DNA of 64,000 nucleotides from an uncultured bacterium (GTDB taxonomy: Bacteria; Bacillota; Clostridia; Oscillospirales; Ruminococcaceae), in contig CAKXHL010000004.1 in the NCBI GenBank assembly GCA_934875375.1, forward strand, positions 62,001 through 126,000, written 5' to 3'. Below are positions 62,254-64,000 of the stretch, piece by piece. The position numbers and the translations under genes are program-made. A model generated the notes under the pieces. That model saw nothing but the letters and a program-made list of their open reading frames with translations. It ran no database searches and had not been told where the DNA came from. Numbering within the stretch: the stretch's first letter is position 1; the number at the start of each line of letters is the position of its first letter.

Positions 62254-63039
62254 ATGAATTTTCAAAATGTTCAGTTCGAAGCATCTTACGGGTTGTTTCA
62301 ACAAATACCGCCGTGTGAAATGCCAGAGTTTGCATTTTCCGGCCGGTCCAACGTGGGAAAATCGTCTTTGATCAACAAGCTTTTTGACCGCAAACAGTTG
62401 GCCCGGGTCAGCGCCATGCCGGGAAAAACCACAACCATCAATTTTTTTCGGGTGGATAACGTGCGTTTTGCCGATTTGCCGGGATACGGTTATGCGAAGG
62501 TTTCTAAAAAAGAAAAAAAACGCTGGTCCGGGCTTATCGGCGATTATCTGGCCAGTGACCGGGATATTGCATTGGTATTCCAGCTGATTGATATGCGCCA
62601 TCCGCCGACGAAAGATGATTTGTTGATGATCGATTATTTAGTGGAATATGAAATGCCTTTTGCCGTCGTCCTGACCAAAATGGATAAACTATCCCAGCGG
62701 GAACGGGCAGAGCGGTTGGCATCACTTCAGACGGAAATTCCTTATGCAGATCAGATTACCATTTTGCCAGTTTCTGCTCAAACAGGGGAAGGAATTGAGG
62801 AAATTCGCCAAATCATTGAAGAATTGGCCTGCCGGGAAAATGAGACGGCACTGGGCGTAGAATCAGATCTGGAAACGGATACCGTACCGGAGACGATTTT
62901 TGCTCAGCCTGGGCAGAAAGACGATGTGGAGGAGGCGATTCGCCGTTTTCGAGAGTCGGTGCGTTCTGGAGAGTTGGAGAACAAACAACAAGAGAAACTT
63001 CCGACCAGACAACGAAAGAGGGACGAAACATGTTTGTAG
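62254..63039 (+). CDS. engB: Ribosome biogenesis GTPase EngB (YsxC) with C-terminal extension
   Basis: The 261-residue GTPase is about 60 residues longer than the usual ~195. Motifs are G1 GRSNVGKSS at 30-38, G3 DLPGYGYAKV and G4 TKMDKLS. It acts in 50S subunit assembly. Beyond ~200 the chain is hydrophilic and acidic-then-basic, with no known domain. AAGGAGAGAG precedes the ATG. It overlaps lysA by ten bases. Confidence 0.95.
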   Translation: MNFQNVQFEASYGLFQQIPPCEMPEFAFSGRSNVGKSSLINKLFDRKQLARVSAMPGKTTTINFFRVDNVRFADLPGYGYAKVSKKEKKRWSGLIGDYLASDRDIALVFQLIDMRHPPTKDDLLMIDYLVEYEMPFAVVLTKMDKLSQRERAERLASLQTEIPYADQITILPVSAQTGEGIEEIRQIIEELACRENETALGVESDLETDTVPETIFAQPGQKDDVEEAIRRFRESVRSGELENKQQEKLPTRQRKRDETCL

Positions 63040-64000
63040 CAGACTGTCTGCAGGTAAATAAGCAAGGCCATTTATGCATGGAAGAACTGGACGTTTTGGA
63101 ATTGGCGGCAAAATACGGAACACCGCTGTATGTGATGAGTGAGACCCAGATCCGAAAAAATTGCCGGATGTATCAGGATTCTTTAAAGCGCTTTTACAGC
63201 GGAAATGGCTTGGCTTTGTATGCCAGTAAAGCATTTTGCTGCAAAGAAATTTGCCGCATTGCTGCACAAGAGGGAATGGGCCTTGATGTTGTGTCTGGCG
63301 GCGAACTATATACAGCGGTCAGCGCTGGATTTTCACCGGAAAAAATTTACTTTCATGGCAATAACAAAACAGCGCCGGAATTGGTTGCTGCCCTAGAACA
63401 GAAGGTAGGAACCATTGTTGTGGATAATCTGGAAGAACTGGAAATGCTTGACCGGCTGGCCGGGGCTCAGAATATACATCAGCAGATCATGCTTCGCATT
63501 AAACCAGGAGTAGACGCACATACACATAACTTCATCCGCACCGGCCAGATTGATTCTAAATTTGGCTTTGCGTTGGAGACAGGTGAAGCGATGGCGGCGG
63601 TAAAACAGGCGGTACGCTGTTCTCATATCGAGCTTACCGGTCTGCATTGCCATATTGGTTCCCAGATTTTTGACACAGACCCCTTTTTGCTGACGGTCCG
63701 GATTATGATTGGATTTTTGGCACAGATCCGGCAGCAAACCGGATGTGAGCTGCGCAAGCTGAATCTGGGCGGCGGTTTTGGAATTCAGTATACACCGGAT
63801 CAAAACCCGCCTATGTACGAAACTTATATGGAACATGTTTCTTCTGCCATTCATGAGGCGTGTGGCCTTTTGGACTTTCCAATGCCGTATATCCTCATGG
63901 AACCGGGAAGATCTATTGTTGGTCCGGCGGGCATTACGTTGTATACGGTTGGATCAGTAAAAGAAATTCCGGGAGTACGTACCTATGTGTCTGTTGATGG
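63030..64000 (+). CDS. lysA: Diaminopimelate decarboxylase, 3' partial
   Basis: The frame starts MFVADCLQVNKQGH at 63030, within the engB end, and is open to the window edge (about 323 residues of ~420). It is a fold-III PLP enzyme. The Schiff-base Lys67 is in LYASKAFC. HCHIGSQI, LGGGFGIQY and EPGRSIVGPAG follow as in LysA. It decarboxylates meso-diaminopimelate to lysine, the final step of lysine synthesis. The usual PLP phosphate-binding and substrate motifs near the C-terminus lie beyond the window. Confidence 0.96.
   Translation, partial: MFVADCLQVNKQGHLCMEELDVLELAAKYGTPLYVMSETQIRKNCRMYQDSLKRFYSGNGLALYASKAFCCKEICRIAAQEGMGLDVVSGGELYTAVSAGFSPEKIYFHGNNKTAPELVAALEQKVGTIVVDNLEELEMLDRLAGAQNIHQQIMLRIKPGVDAHTHNFIRTGQIDSKFGFALETGEAMAAVKQAVRCSHIELTGLHCHIGSQIFDTDPFLLTVRIMIGFLAQIRQQTGCELRKLNLGGGFGIQYTPDQNPPMYETYMEHVSSAIHEACGLLDFPMPYILMEPGRSIVGPAGITLYTVGSVKEIPGVRTYVSVD

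Overview
The window is a stretch of a Gram-positive, spore-forming chromosome, most probably an anaerobic Clostridia of the Oscillospiraceae/Ruminococcaceae type. The reasons are SpoIIE and a SPOCS/DUF3794-LysM protein (sporulation), the Firmicutes gene sets rbgA-rnhB-yraN and tig-clpP-clpX-lon-engB, frequent TTG/GTG starts behind AGGAGG-like ribosome binding sites, and families common in Clostridia (DUF6062, DUF951, YoaK, MATE). No rRNA, tRNA, CRISPR array, prophage or insertion sequence was found. Both window edges cut genes: the SPOCS protein on the left and lysA on the right.

Layout. 1-1.7 kb: SPOCS-LysM protein and a small convergent membrane protein. 2.1-6.5 kb: a three-gene envelope polysaccharide operon (initiating sugar-phosphate transferase, O-antigen-ligase-like polymerase, GT4 glycosyltransferase). 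6.6-9.7 kb: a BlaI-type repressor and an M56 sensor peptidase with a GLUG-repeat extracellular region in place of a penicillin-binding domain. 10-18.9 kb: DUF401 permease, gltX (minus), spoIIE, a tandem GNAT protein, an OGG1-type glycosylase (minus) and a DUF6062 protein. 18.9-23 kb: a structured non-coding stretch with six TTTCCAC motifs, a small membrane protein, rlmB and a degenerate P-type ATPase. 23-28 kb: two chromate-transporter halves with a LysR regulator, YoaK (minus) and MATE (minus). 28-35.7 kb: S1-domain protein, DUF951, prfA, sua5, coaE, a lytic transglycosylase, M18 aminopeptidase and a ferredoxin-type aldo/keto reductase. 36-48.4 kb: rpoB, rpoC, rpsL, rpsG, fusA, tuf. 48.4-50 kb: a decayed MerR/TipAL regulator gene whose promoter is intact, and a pyruvate-kinase C-domain-like protein. 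50.2-56 kb: lepB, rbgA, rnhB, yraN, M19 dipeptidase, threonine synthase and a phosphoesterase. 56-64 kb: tig, clpP, clpX, lon, engB and lysA.

How it fits together. Most of the window is housekeeping: transcription and translation (rpoBC, str genes, prfA, sua5, gltX, rlmB), ribosome assembly (rbgA, engB), and protein folding and turnover (tig, clpPX, lon). Genes are separated by many clear rho-independent hairpins, several of which serve convergent pairs. The parts most worth following up are the M56-GLUG sensor with its BlaI operator, the P-type ATPase homologue that has lost its catalytic motifs, the TTTCCAC hairpin region near 19.1 kb, and the MerR/TipAL pseudogene at 48.4-49.2 kb. Function names rest on motif and family recognition by eye; no database search was run.
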